Of a stretch of 64,000 nucleotides of DNA, positions 54,430 through 64,000 are shown one piece after another. Each line of letters begins with the position of its first letter. Within the stretch, counting starts at the first letter, position 1. Source of the DNA: Choanephora cucurbitarum (Eukaryota > Mucoromycota > Mucoromycetes > Mucorales > Choanephoraceae); contig JAIWNI010000064.1 in the NCBI GenBank assembly GCA_025331435.1, positions 99,287 to 163,286 of the forward strand, read 5' to 3'. The notes under the pieces were generated by a model. The model was given only the letters and a program-made list of their open reading frames with translations, was not told where the DNA came from and ran no database searches. Position numbers and translations under genes: made by a program.

Positions 54430-55390
54430 ATAGTTTGAAACACTGATAAAGATGTTGTGTTACCACATACAGAAACACGAATTGTTTTTGTGAATCGCGG
54501 TTTGCATAATATACACACTTGAGCATCTGTCTGCTTGATTGGCTATCAGAGATAACTAGCGCACTTGTTCTTCAATGAAGAAGTTTGCTATCACCTTCTA
54601 TTAATCTAAATTGTATTCAAAGCCTATTTAAACCAGGTTATTTTTTCCCTCAAGAAGAAAAAAAAAAGGGGGGAGTTGTATACATGACTTCTCCCGAACG
54701 TGTTTCTGATGAAAATTGTCTAAACCTTCAACATCTATTTCTGGAAGTACTGTGCTCTCATGGTTTCGTTCACAGGAAATAAGCGAAGGCAGTAACAGAT
54801 GATCCAGCCTATGTGTATTCCTTCAATTAGCTTAATACCGATATGTTTCGGACGAGGAATGTTTCTAAAAGAAGTATCAGCATCCATTCAAACAAAGCAG
54901 GCTTCTAGCCTCCTTTTAGACAATTGAAAAGCCCCCCTCTATGGTCATGCTTCATATCCGTTCCGCTGATGTAGAACGATAAGTCCGGTCATTTAATTTT
55001 TTTTTTTGCATTTAAGTTCTTGCGACACTACTTTGTCTGTAATTGTTAATATGACGCAATGGGGACGTTTCTCACGCATGTTTGTATCTATGCTATGTGA
55101 AGTAAAGGGGGGGAATACATAAACAAGCAGAAATAGAACAATAACACTTTTGAGAATTATAGAAAACAACAGAGAAGGGTTAGATTTCATTGAATTAAAT
55201 GTAGCAGAAGGTGACAAGAAAAAACAGAAGCTTTTTGAGTTATGTAATTTACGCGTATGCCTTTGTATGTCAAACTCAACATCCATTAGACTTATTTATA
55301 GCCCTTTTGATTTTTTCTCTTCTTTCTCTTTTACTTTCCAAAAACCATTTCTCTCTCTCTCTCTTCAACAGAACCCTTTAGTAAAAGAAA
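54430..55390. other. EGT1 upstream region, no gene recognised
   Basis: Nearly 1 kb of AT-rich DNA with a G run at 55107-55115. A pyrimidine-rich tract with CTCTCT repeats (55349-55368) lies just before the EGT1 start, as before ATG4. No coding sequence was supported. Confidence 0.5.
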
Positions 55391-58055
55391 ATGTCTTTCC
55401 GTGCTCCTTCTCCTCCCTCAACAGGATACAGCATTATTGACATTCGTCAGACCAATGCTCCTTTGGATAAGCACACTGCTGATCCAATTGTTGATAGACC
55501 TCCTTCTCCACCTCGCTCCACAGGCGTATCTGAAGATGCATTTAATGACTCTAGCTTGGTTGATACCATTGTAAACTCGCTCAACAAGCCTTTGCATCAG
55601 AAGTCAATTCCTACCTACATTCTCTATGACAAGAGAGGTCTCCAACTCTTTGACCAAATCACTCACTTGGATGATGAATACTATCTCACTGGAGCTGAAT
55701 TGGATATTCTCCAGACAAGATCAGAAGAAATCACTGCTCACCTTCAAGAAAACAGTGTGTTGTTTGAATTAGGTGCTGGGTAAGTGTGGCTCTAAAGAGA
55801 TAAAAGAGGAGAGGAATTAACCTATACCATTCTACAGTGCCCTTCGTAAAACACAAGTGATTCTCAGAGCCATTGAAAAGCGAAAGATCCGTGTGACCTA
55901 TTATGCTTTAGACCTTGACCAACATGAATTGGATCGCTCATTGGCATCTTTGGGCGAGTTTGAGTACGTTCAACTCTATGGACTCTTGGGTACTTATGAT
56001 CAAGGCATTCCATGGATCACCCAACAGTTCACTGGCAACAAAACCCAAAAGAACTTTTTATGGATGGGAAGCTCTATTGGTAACCAAAACCGCCTCGAAT
56101 CAGCCATGTTTCTCCGCAAGATTCAAAGAATGTGTATGGAACCTGGTGATTTCTTCTTGATTGGGTTTGATAAACGCAACGAACCTGCAAAGATCGAATT
56201 GGCGTACGACGACTCACATGGTGTTACGCGCGAATTTATCATGAACGGGCTTGACCACGTAAATCATATCATGGGACAAGCCGACTTTATTGACCGCCGT
56301 ATGTTTGACTACCACTCAATTTATCAAGAAAAGCAAGGCCGCCATCTCTCGCACTACCGCGCCTTACAGGACGTTACCATTCGCTACAAGGAAACTGAAA
56401 TTAAGGTTCAGAAGGATGAGCTTATACATGTTGAGCATTCTTACAAGTACTCCCTTGGTGAAATTGAAAGCATTCTTGCTGCTGCCGATCTCAACCTGGT
56501 CAACTATTGGCTTGATTCCAAGGATCAGTACCGCCTCGTCATGGCACAGAACCGTCCCTTCAGCTTTGGTCGTAACCTTGAGCAAGTGAACGCTGTGTTG
56601 TATCCATCCAAAGAACTGTTTGATCAGGAACCAATTGCTTGTCACCATTGTAACGAAGGCCAATTTGAACATGATGAGGCACAAGATGAACAAGAAAAAG
56701 ATACGCACTGGCCCTCACACGTGCTCCCATCTTTGCGTGAATGGCAAGAACTCTGGAAGTCTTGGGATCTGGTTACACAGCATATGATTGATCACAAAAA
56801 GATGCTGTTTGAACGCCCTATTGCCTTGCGCCATCCATTCATCTTCTATCTGGGACACATTCCTGGCTTTTTGGACATTCAACTGTCGCGCAATCAAGTC
56901 GATAAGGAGCTTGGTGATACTGATCTCACCGAGCCAAAGCATTTCGCAGATATCTTTGAGCGCGGTATTGATCCTGATATGGATGACCCTACTCAATGCC
57001 ATCCTCACTCTGAAGTTCCAAAGTGTGAAGCTGATTGGCCATCGGTTGAATCGATCCTTGCCTACCAATCCTCAGTCAGACAGCGTCTGGAACGCCTTTT
57101 GTTATTCTGGGAATCTGAGGCCTTCAAGTCACAATCAACTACCTGGATGGACTCTAGAAGACGTGAAGCTCGTATCGTCTGGATGTGTTTTGAACATGAA
57201 GCTATGCATCTTGAAACACTCTTGTACATGCTTATTCAAAGCCCTAACATTCAGCCTCCAAAGAATGTAGCAACTCCTTCCTGGAAGCTGTTTGCTCATC
57301 AGCAACAGCCTTTGAAGCCATTGGCTGAAGCTGCTTTTCTCAAGATACCTTCTGGTTCTGTTGTGCTTGGACAGCCTTATTCTGAGTCACACGACTACCA
57401 GACAACAACCAGTTCTGACTTGATTCGATTTGGATGGGATAACGAAAGCCCTGCAAGACAAGTAGAGGTGGATGAATTTGAGATTCAAACTCGACCAGTC
57501 ACTAATGGTGAATACCATGCATACCTTCAAGAGACCGGTCTAAATGTAATGCCCGCTTCCTGGTCAAGAGACAAAGATAACAACTTGTTCGTCAAGACCG
57601 TTTTTGGCCCTTGTCCTTTCGCTCATGCCCAACACTGGCCTATTCAACTGTCTTACAATGAAGCCAAAAGTTATGCAACTCACAAAGGTGCTCGCTTACC
57701 TACTGAACCTGAGCTTGTTCGCTTTAGACAATTGGCCTCTAGCATGTCTGATTGGAACACTAAGTGGGCCAACATTGGATTTGACAACTGGAGTCCTACT
57801 GATGTAACAAATGACCAATTGCATAACTTGGGCGATGTTTGGGAATGGACAGAAACCATTTGGGACGCACACGATGGTTTTGAATCTTCCGAGATTTACC
57901 CTGGTTATTCTGCTGACTTCTTTGATGGAAAGCATCGTGTTGTCCTTGGAGGAAGCTGGGCCACTCACCCACGTATTGCTGAGCGCACTACATTTAGAAA
58001 CTGGTATCAATCTGGATACCCCTATGTCTTTAGTGGCTTTCGACTTTGCCATTAA
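55391..58055 (+). CDS. EGT1: Ergothioneine biosynthesis protein 1 (EgtD methyltransferase-EgtB sulfoxide synthase fusion)
   Basis: Bifunctional enzyme: the N-terminal SAM-dependent domain trimethylates histidine to hercynine, and the C-terminal nonheme-iron part couples hercynine with cysteine to the sulfoxide precursor of ergothioneine, a fungal antioxidant thiol. Two exons (55391-55779 and 55838-58055) give 868 residues. The methyltransferase (about 60-390) has YDKRGLQLFDQIT, YYLTGAELDIL, the SAM loop ELGAGALRKT, FLWMGSSIGN and DFFLIGFDKR. The DinB-like iron-binding domain has RHPFIFYLGHIPGFLD and the HxxxHxE motif HEAMHLE (H583, H587, E589). The FGE-sulfatase-like domain (about 620-868) has GWDNESPARQVEVDEF, PVTNGEY, GDVWEWTETIWD, GGSWATHPRIA and YVFSGFRLC. 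The structure is full length for fungal Egt1. The ATG at 55391 was chosen as the first Met in frame after the pyrimidine tract. Confidence 0.94.
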
Positions 58056-58180
58056 AGCATTATTGAATCAAATAGAATAAAAAAACTTCAATTTGCTTTC
58101 TTTATTTACATTGTACTTGAGCTGAAACTCATTTTATGGTATTGATCTATTTATGTATAGGGTGTATCTACATCTACGGA

Positions 58181-61100
58181 TTATGTTACAGTCTTGAGAA
58201 ACGGATGATTGAGAGCTTCGGTAGCAGTCAATCGATTGGTATGGATTAACTGGAGACATTTCTTCATTAGATCAACAGCTAGCTTGTACTCTTCAGGATC
58301 CCAAGTATCGACGCGCTCCTTATTGATCTGATGACATATGGCACCCAGATCAACTTCGTCTTCAGGAATAGTGGGTATGTTGGTATGAATGGTCCGACCA
58401 TAGTATTCAACAAACTCTTTGAGTTTTTTCATGCCAAAAACATGAGCAAGTTCCATAATACTATCTGCATCATCATCTGGCTCAAAGAAAGGGTATTGTC
58501 CACTCAAGATGATCAGTAAAATAACACCTACTGCCCAAATATCCACTGCTGTTGTCTGGTGCTTGTATCGCATCAATAACTCAGGAGCTCGGAATCCTCT
58601 GGTACCTGATCGATCAGCATGTAAAGCAGGTCTTATATTTTTTTTTTCGTATGAGTCAATTGTTGATCATATAGCTATGTATGTGTGCTTTGTCTCAGCG
58701 TTCGCCTTCTTACCTTGTGTCGTCTACATAGTAACCGGCTTGTTCACCTGGATAAGTGTTACCAAGTGGCCAACTGTTATCTCGTTTTGAAGGCGAAGAT
58801 GGACATGTCTTGCGTGCTAAGCCGAAATCAGCTAGATAACCTAGTCTTGTTGCTTTACTATAGAGGAAGTTACCAGGCTTTACATCTCGATGTGCAATGC
58901 CCTTTTCGTGAGCACTTTGTAAGCCAATCAATAATTCAGATATGTAAGATCGTGCATCAGTCAGTGTCATTGTATCATAGAATTCCTTTTTTTTTAAGAA
59001 AAAAGCATAAAGGTTAATTTTTTAATAAAGCACATTTCTTTGTCTTACCTCAAAGGGATCAAAATCAATATATGGAAGCACTACATATGTGACAGCTTCG
59101 TTTCGAAAAGCCGTGATAAGTGGAGTGATACCAGGAGAAGATCTATTGGCTCATCTTAGAGATCGTTATTGAAATTGCACGCATGCATTCTTACGAACCT
59201 TAGTTTAAGCAAGCATTCAATTTCATTAGCTACACGTGCAGGTGTACTGATATCCAAAATCACTTTGATAGCAACATGTTTCATATCAGCAGCAGTCTTG
59301 CCTAATGCATGAGCTAATCTCTCTTTCTGCTCATAAGGCATGTATTCCTCGACCAACAAATCCCTTGCTTTATAGACGCGACTGAATGTGCCTGAACCAG
59401 CACGATGTAGTAACTGGTAGTATCGCGAGAGAGAAGGAAATCCACACAAGATTTGTTTGATCTCAGCATCACTTTCTGCCTTTCTACGAGCCCGTCTTTG
59501 CAATTCATTTTCTGACTCTTTGCGCTTTTCTGAACATGAGCCTGTTTCTTTCTTTGTGTTGGTTTGTCTTTGTGTTCCTTCTGCTGATTGTTCTTTCAAC
59601 TGATCTTTTCCGGCAAGTGATACTGCGGTGTTCAAAAGATGCAGTGACTCTGTAGGTGTCGCTATTGGTGATTGAGGTTGAGTTGGGGGGACAGACGAAG
59701 GTAAGGGGGTAGGTAGCAATGCCTTTTCTTTCATTTCCGCTTGGACAGTATCTTTTGCTTCCCCTTCTTCGCACTTCTTGCCTCGCTTTCGAGTGACTCG
59801 AGGCTTTGGTTGTTGTGCCTTCTGTTCTAGGGCAATCGCTGTTGGTTTTCGAACTCTTGTGCTTCTTCGAACAGTTACTGGTGGCTCAGGCACAGATGGC
59901 TCTGGCACAGATGGCTCAGGTGTAGGTGCTTTGGACTTAACTGATGATGCCTTGGGCACAGGTTCAGTATGTGCGGGCTCCTTAGGCAGCTCTGGTTCTT
60001 TAGGCGTTGGTTCCTTGGACTCAGGTCTATCATGAGCTTCTCTTGATACTGCTTCTGTAGAAATAGAAGGCGAAGCTTCTGGCGAGTCAATCGGAGCAGA
60101 AGGTGCGTTACCAGGTTCAGTTGCTTGTTCAATTAGCTTAGCACGACTTCTTGTCACTCGTTTGGGTAGTATTAATAAGGGCTTTTCTTTTGCAGTAGTT
60201 CCTTTTCGGGTTCTTGATTTCGTTTTGACCTCTTGTTTTGGTTGCTTAGCCTCAGCGTTTTCAAGCTGAGTAGGTGTGCTTGTCTTGTCTTTGTCAATTT
60301 GGGCTTGCTCTTGGGGAAGAGGTAGGCTGTTATCAGGCAGATCGTTTATGGAATTGGTATGATTGGAAGTAGTTGGAACTTCTTGATTAGGTATGTATTG
60401 CTCTTGAGCGTCTATTTGTTGAGTGTTTTGGTCGTCATTCATAACTAATGGGTGGTCTTGTTGGACTGTCACATTAGGTTCTGTCAATGTTGCGTTTTGC
60501 ATAATGTCCTGAGGTTTCACTAAGTTTATTTGACTTGGTAAGGGTGCATCGTCTATTTGTTTGCTGTTTATGTCATCAGATGGTTGGACAGGATCGATTG
60601 ACGTTGGTTGGGCTTCCACTGTTTCATTCATGTTACTTTCTTCATCTATCTGCATCATATCTTGATCAACATGCTCTACTCTTTCCTTCTGCACGCTCAT
60701 GTCCATTACACTTTGAACTGATGTCAATGAAATCTGGCTGTTTTCTGTTGCTTTGATAAGGTGGTTGCTTTCAGATTGCAATACGTCTTTCTCTAGTGGA
60801 AGCGATGGCATCATGTGTTGTGCGTATGATTCCAATTCATCCTCTTCGTCTTCGTCGTCTTCCATAGGTGTCATACTTCTACTTGGAGAAGATAACATAG
60901 GAACTTTGGGCTTTTTGTTGCCTCCCAAAATGGCCAGCATATCTTCTTCATATTCCTCCGTCTCGGCAGTAAACGAACGTTTTCGATTAGAAGGGTAAGT
61001 AGGAAGTTCATTGAAGCTAGGAAACAAATCAGCCCTAAACAAGTCACGAAAATTGAAGCATTCACTGACAAGCGAATGATTGAATTGACTTTGAAAACAA

Positions 61101-61279
61101 GCGTCAGTGAAGGAGTCATAAGCTTCTAACAAGGAGTGCTCATTTCTTAAGTTGATAAAGGGAGAAGAAGGAATATCATTGTTGCGTCGTGGGGTATGGT
61201 TGCCACTGTAGATCGGTGCCCGCCTAGGGGTGGTTGGATGCTTTTGTGTAGCGACAATAGGAATACCACGACTGTCCAT
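58181..61279 (-). CDS. CDC7: Cdc7-type (DDK) protein kinase
   Basis: Catalytic subunit of Dbf4-dependent kinase, which phosphorylates MCM2-7 to fire replication origins. Four exons (59199-61279, 59049-59142, 58714-58985 and 58181-58631) give 965 residues. The first 620 residues are disordered, Pro/Ser/Glu-rich, with short repeats (EPSVP, near 59882-59926) and basic RVTRSRAK and RVRKPTA patches; yeast Cdc7 lacks so long an N-terminal extension. The kinase fold is in the C-terminal third: GSGTFSRVYKA (from G628), AIK (K672), HRDVKPGNFLY (catalytic D759), ADFGLAR (D778), then a short insert before GTRGFRAPELL. KPGNFL and RGFRAPE are Cdc7 hallmarks. Donor GTTCGT after exon 1 is atypical but required by phase. 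Stop codons of EGT1 and CDC7 are 125 bp apart (convergent). Confidence 0.9.
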
Positions 61280-61472
61280 TATACTTCTTCTCTCGCTCGT
61301 CTTCTAGAACGCAATCAACGTGTCAAAATTTTTGTTTTTAGAAAAAAGGGGAAAGAAACAAAAAATTTTTTTCTTATTTATTTTTAAACTTTGAGATGTC
61401 AAAAGCTGGTTTTTAAAATACAAATAAATAGAAAAAAAGACAATGCAAACCATACTTTTGTTAAATATGAAA
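61280..61472. other. Short gap between CDC7 start and UNC13-like 3' end
   Basis: 193 bp, AT-rich, containing the CDC7 promoter and the 3' end of the UNC13-like gene on the same strand. Confidence 0.5.
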
Positions 61473-64000
61473 CTAACGCAAAGGAGTTACGGTTTCGGTC
61501 GTAGGAGTCAAATCATTAGTTGGAATGGCTGCTATTGCTGGAATCTCTTCTACAGCTGTTGCTGGTGTCGCTGAAGTAGCAGCTTGATCTTTACTAGTCT
61601 CATTACTTAAATAAGCTGTAGGATCATTACGCTTTTCAAACTCGGCACGAAGAAATTCGCGTACTTTTTTGCCTGATCGCATACGAAGAATACGAAGGAT
61701 GGTATCACTGTTGGGCAGTTCAATCGAGACAGACTTCTTGGCACCAGACTTTCTTTTTCGAACAGTGTTTTTAGAATGATAGACAGATCGACTTCGGTCA
61801 GCCTTTCGGCCACCTCGCAATTTAAGTTCAAGTTGGTTTTTAACTGTATTGTTGTAGCCTTCAATCAGTTGATCCGTCTCAAGATTATAAGCAACATTGA
61901 TGGCCAAAAGAGCATAATATTGAGAGTTTTCTAATTTGTCTAATGGGACAGCATCAACCATCTTCACCACCATTAAACAGTACTTTTAGAAGCTATGAAA
62001 TTTGTTTGGTAAGCTTAATCATATTTGGCACATAAACATGCCTTTGTGTTCTTACCTCTAGCCATTTATAGACCACATGAAATTCATAGTCATCAAGCGG
62101 CTTTAGTTCTGAGAGTTGTTCAGATAATGGAGGCAGTAACACATTCTCCAGACAAAGCAAAATCTCGCGCCAGATTCTCAAAATGACCAACTGCATGTTG
62201 GTTTCTGATAGATTATCATTCAAAGTCTTCAAGTTGACTTCCAAATAATCTAAAAGAGGTGCAATTGCATCTTCACAATCCTGAAGTGTAGGGTCTACAT
62301 GCTTACTAGACCGAGAAAAGGAAGAGAAGAAGCTACGCTCTTTTCCTAACAGCTTGTCTAGAGATTTACGGCTCAAAATCTGACGAAAGTAACCACTCAT
62401 TTTGTCAACAATAAGCCCTGCAGCATCATTCTCGGCACGCTTCAGAACACGGAACGCTTTACCAAACCAGAACTGGATATCATCCTTTTCACCTTCCATG
62501 CTGATACGCAATATCAATTTACCTTGAGGATTAAAGTTGAGAACCAATTCATGTGTTTGGAAATCACCATAGTAAGATGGGCCTAATTTGAACCAGACAC
62601 CACCACATTCTTCATCTGCGCCAATTACATCCTCATCATATACAAGTGCTAATACATCTACAGTTTCATCTTTCAGCCAGATATCAAATACTTGATCCCA
62701 TCTAGGATTCAATGTCTCATAGACGGTTCTTGTTCTAGCAATCGGCTTTGAATCAATCTCTAGCACGATATAAGGATCACTTAAGCCATTGTTGTCCGCA
62801 GGAGGCAAATTCTCGGCACGCACAATTTTGATGGAGTACATGTAATTCGTCTCTTGATCCGTTGTCTTTTCTGTGGTAGCAGGTGGTAACTGTGATTCGT
62901 ATTCTCTCATCTCTTGAGCTATTTCATCCACATCCATACTTTGGTAGAGTCGATCAAGTTTGAATCTTGCTGCTTCAATATTGTTGATTTTGATACATGT
63001 CTAAGCTCAAATTAGTCTATTTTCTTTTTCTTCAATTGGTCTTTCATTTACCTCTGCTAAGAAGTCATAAGGCTCCTCTCCTCCCTTTCTATGTGAACGA
63101 CTTCCAGTTAGTTGATGACGAGCTCGCTATCGGAAGATACTGATGTTTGAGCTATTAGCCTCTAGTCGATAAGCGCGTGGGTAAATGTCCATCGAAATCA
63201 TATCTTCCAATTCTGTTGTATATTGCTCCAGGGCAACGCCAATCACTTTAGAAAGAGCTGTATTAAAGCGGCATTCTTGCAAACTATTTGGCCATTCTAA
63301 TTTCTGTACAAAGTCAACAGCCTGGTGAAACATAGAAAATAGATCAACAATGGATGAAGAATGCATTGTGGTCTCACTGATGGGTTTAAACTAAAGAGAG
63401 AAAAAAAAAGAAAAGACTGGGTCAGTAGTTGTATGAATGAGACAAACAACCACTTACTTCGTCTTGCTTAATAGCATTCTTAACCCATTCGGGGTTTCGC
63501 CTGCTGTTGTCATTAACCAACGACGCACATGAAGCAGGAACCAAGATTCGACCTTAACAGTGCTGATTTTTGTCTATAAGAATACATAGTTAGTATGTGA
63601 AAGAAGTCTTCATTTTTGTCATGTAAATCAGCAACTTACTTGGGACCATATTGATCATAGAGTCTTTTGAGAGTAAGTACCTTATCATATAGTTGAAAGG
63701 TTAGATCGATGGGAGCATTTCTTGCTTCAGGTTGAAATGCCCAATTTTCTATTTCAAGTACAAAAAAGGGCATTTGTCGAGCCATGATAATTCCAGGTAA
63801 ATGCAGTAAGCTAACTTTGGATTTTAGTATCACCTTCATGCAAAAGAACAGACTCCTACTTTACCCTCTCAGAGGCTTCTTGAATTTTTTGTTACACTAA
63901 CTAATTCTTTGATCAACTTATCAGCCAAATTCATTAAGTTGGTCATGTCGTCGTTTTTGGGGTCTAATAAGGATTTTTCTAATACTCTCCATCGTGAAAC
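61473..64000 (-). pseudogene. UNC13/Munc13-like C2-MHD gene, 5' part outside window, apparently disabled
   Basis: UNC13/Munc13 relatives promote vesicle priming and exocytosis. Visible in order: LADKLIKEL helix (about 63890-64000), MARQMPFFVLEIENW (about 63735-63790), the MHD1 piece VESWFLLHVRRWL..EWVKNAIKQDE (about 63458-63540), VDLFSMFHQAVDFVQKLEW (63300-63355), a C2 domain (YSIKIVRAENLPPADNNGLSDPYIVLE at about 62770-62850, with NPRWDQVFDI) and an MHD2-type helical part to 62056, then a C-terminal exon to 61473. Unlike all other genes here, reading phase fails at several joins: a stop near 63870, a 1-nt loss inside MHD1 (about 63490), an in-frame TAG at about 63127-63129 and a 1-nt mismatch at about 61970. 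The C2 exon itself (62056-62999) is fully open. Sequencing errors remain the alternative. Confidence 0.6.

Larger units (their letters stand above)
43162..54430 (+). mobile_element. Helitron 2, split by an LTR retrotransposon (approximate limits)
   Basis: Contains a complete Rep-helicase frame (43469-48018 plus 53906-54011) and a GC-rich tail (54105-54372) sharing the 20-mer accatagcgcagcgaaggtc with Helitron 1. The 48019-53905 stretch is the later LTR insertion plus one target-site copy. At the left, the palindromic words tttggcg (43162-43168) and cgccaaa (43181-43187) directly follow the MITE and might belong to the Helitron 5' end. The true TC and CTRR termini were not identified. Confidence 0.7.

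Noticed and set aside
60535..61000. Plus-strand open frames opposite CDC7 exon 1
   Set aside because: Antisense shadows of low-complexity Ser/Asp/Glu-rich coding sequence.
63127..63192. Explaining the TAG near 63127 by a 52-nt intron (GTATCT...ACTAAC...CACATAG, 63089-63140)
   Set aside because: Splice signals look good, but the resulting phase is off by one and runs into TGA, so it does not rescue the frame by itself.
1..64000. CRISPR arrays, bacterial operons, tRNA or rRNA genes
   Set aside because: No regularly spaced direct repeats, ribosome binding sites or cloverleaf-like structures were noticed; intron-rich genes show the DNA is eukaryotic. A tRNAscan-type search would be needed to exclude tRNAs fully.

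Overview
The window looks like nuclear DNA of an early-diverging fungus, most likely a Mucoromycota/Mucorales species. The DNA is AT-rich with long A and T runs. Genes are dense on both strands and carry many very short introns of about 44-75 nt, usually with GTAAGT/GTATGT-type donors and TACTAA/CTAAC-like branch points. The gene content is ordinary fungal housekeeping (SAGA, G protein, poly(A) polymerase, autophagy, chitinase, ergothioneine synthesis). The accessory DNA is a mixture of Helitrons, a Ty3/Gypsy chromovirus-type retrotransposon, Tc1/mariner and MULE relics and a MITE. The genus assignment is an inference from style and content; no rRNA or marker locus is present.

Layout from left to right. 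1-6.1 kb: a Helitron whose Rep-helicase gene has a short 5' intron and one homopolymer frameshift, ending in a GC-rich hairpin block directly upstream of SGF29. 6.2-11.3 kb: SGF29 (+), G-protein beta subunit (-) and NECAP (-). 11.36-13.6 kb: a shrunken Tc1 element with recognisable TIRs about 80 bp upstream of NECAP, then a decayed gene. 15.9-30.4 kb: a run of intact genes: Sel1-repeat protein (-), poly(A) polymerase (-), trehalose-6-phosphate phosphatase (+), GH18 chitinase with two chitin-binding modules (-), NOM1/Sgd1-like MIF4G-MA3 protein (-) and TYW3 (-). 30.4-34.0 kb: a graveyard of transposase relics. 34.0-41.1 kb: a Q-rich unknown protein (+), a mitochondrial EngB-type GTPase (+), GUP1 (-) and ATG4 (+). 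42.3-54.4 kb: a truncated transposase, a 215-bp MITE with 44-bp TIRs, and a second Helitron whose helicase gene is split by a 5.9-kb LTR retrotransposon. The retrotransposon has an intact 1548-residue polyprotein, TCCCG target duplications and LTRs that are identical apart from one 33-bp indel. 55.4-61.3 kb: EGT1 (+) and CDC7 kinase (-). 61.5-64.0 kb: the 3' part of an UNC13-like C2/MHD gene (-) that carries several apparent frame breaks.

I rebuilt exon structures by hand, joining exons by GT-AG (twice GC-AG) sites, reading phase and agreement with remembered family motifs; no alignment could be run. Intron phases close exactly in every gene except the UNC13-like one and the first Helitron. 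The genes do not form one pathway. The most unusual points are the nested, apparently young LTR element in a Helitron, a probable 3-nt microexon in the chitinase gene, two GC-AG introns, the matching GC-rich motif behind both Helitrons, and the decay of the UNC13-like gene.
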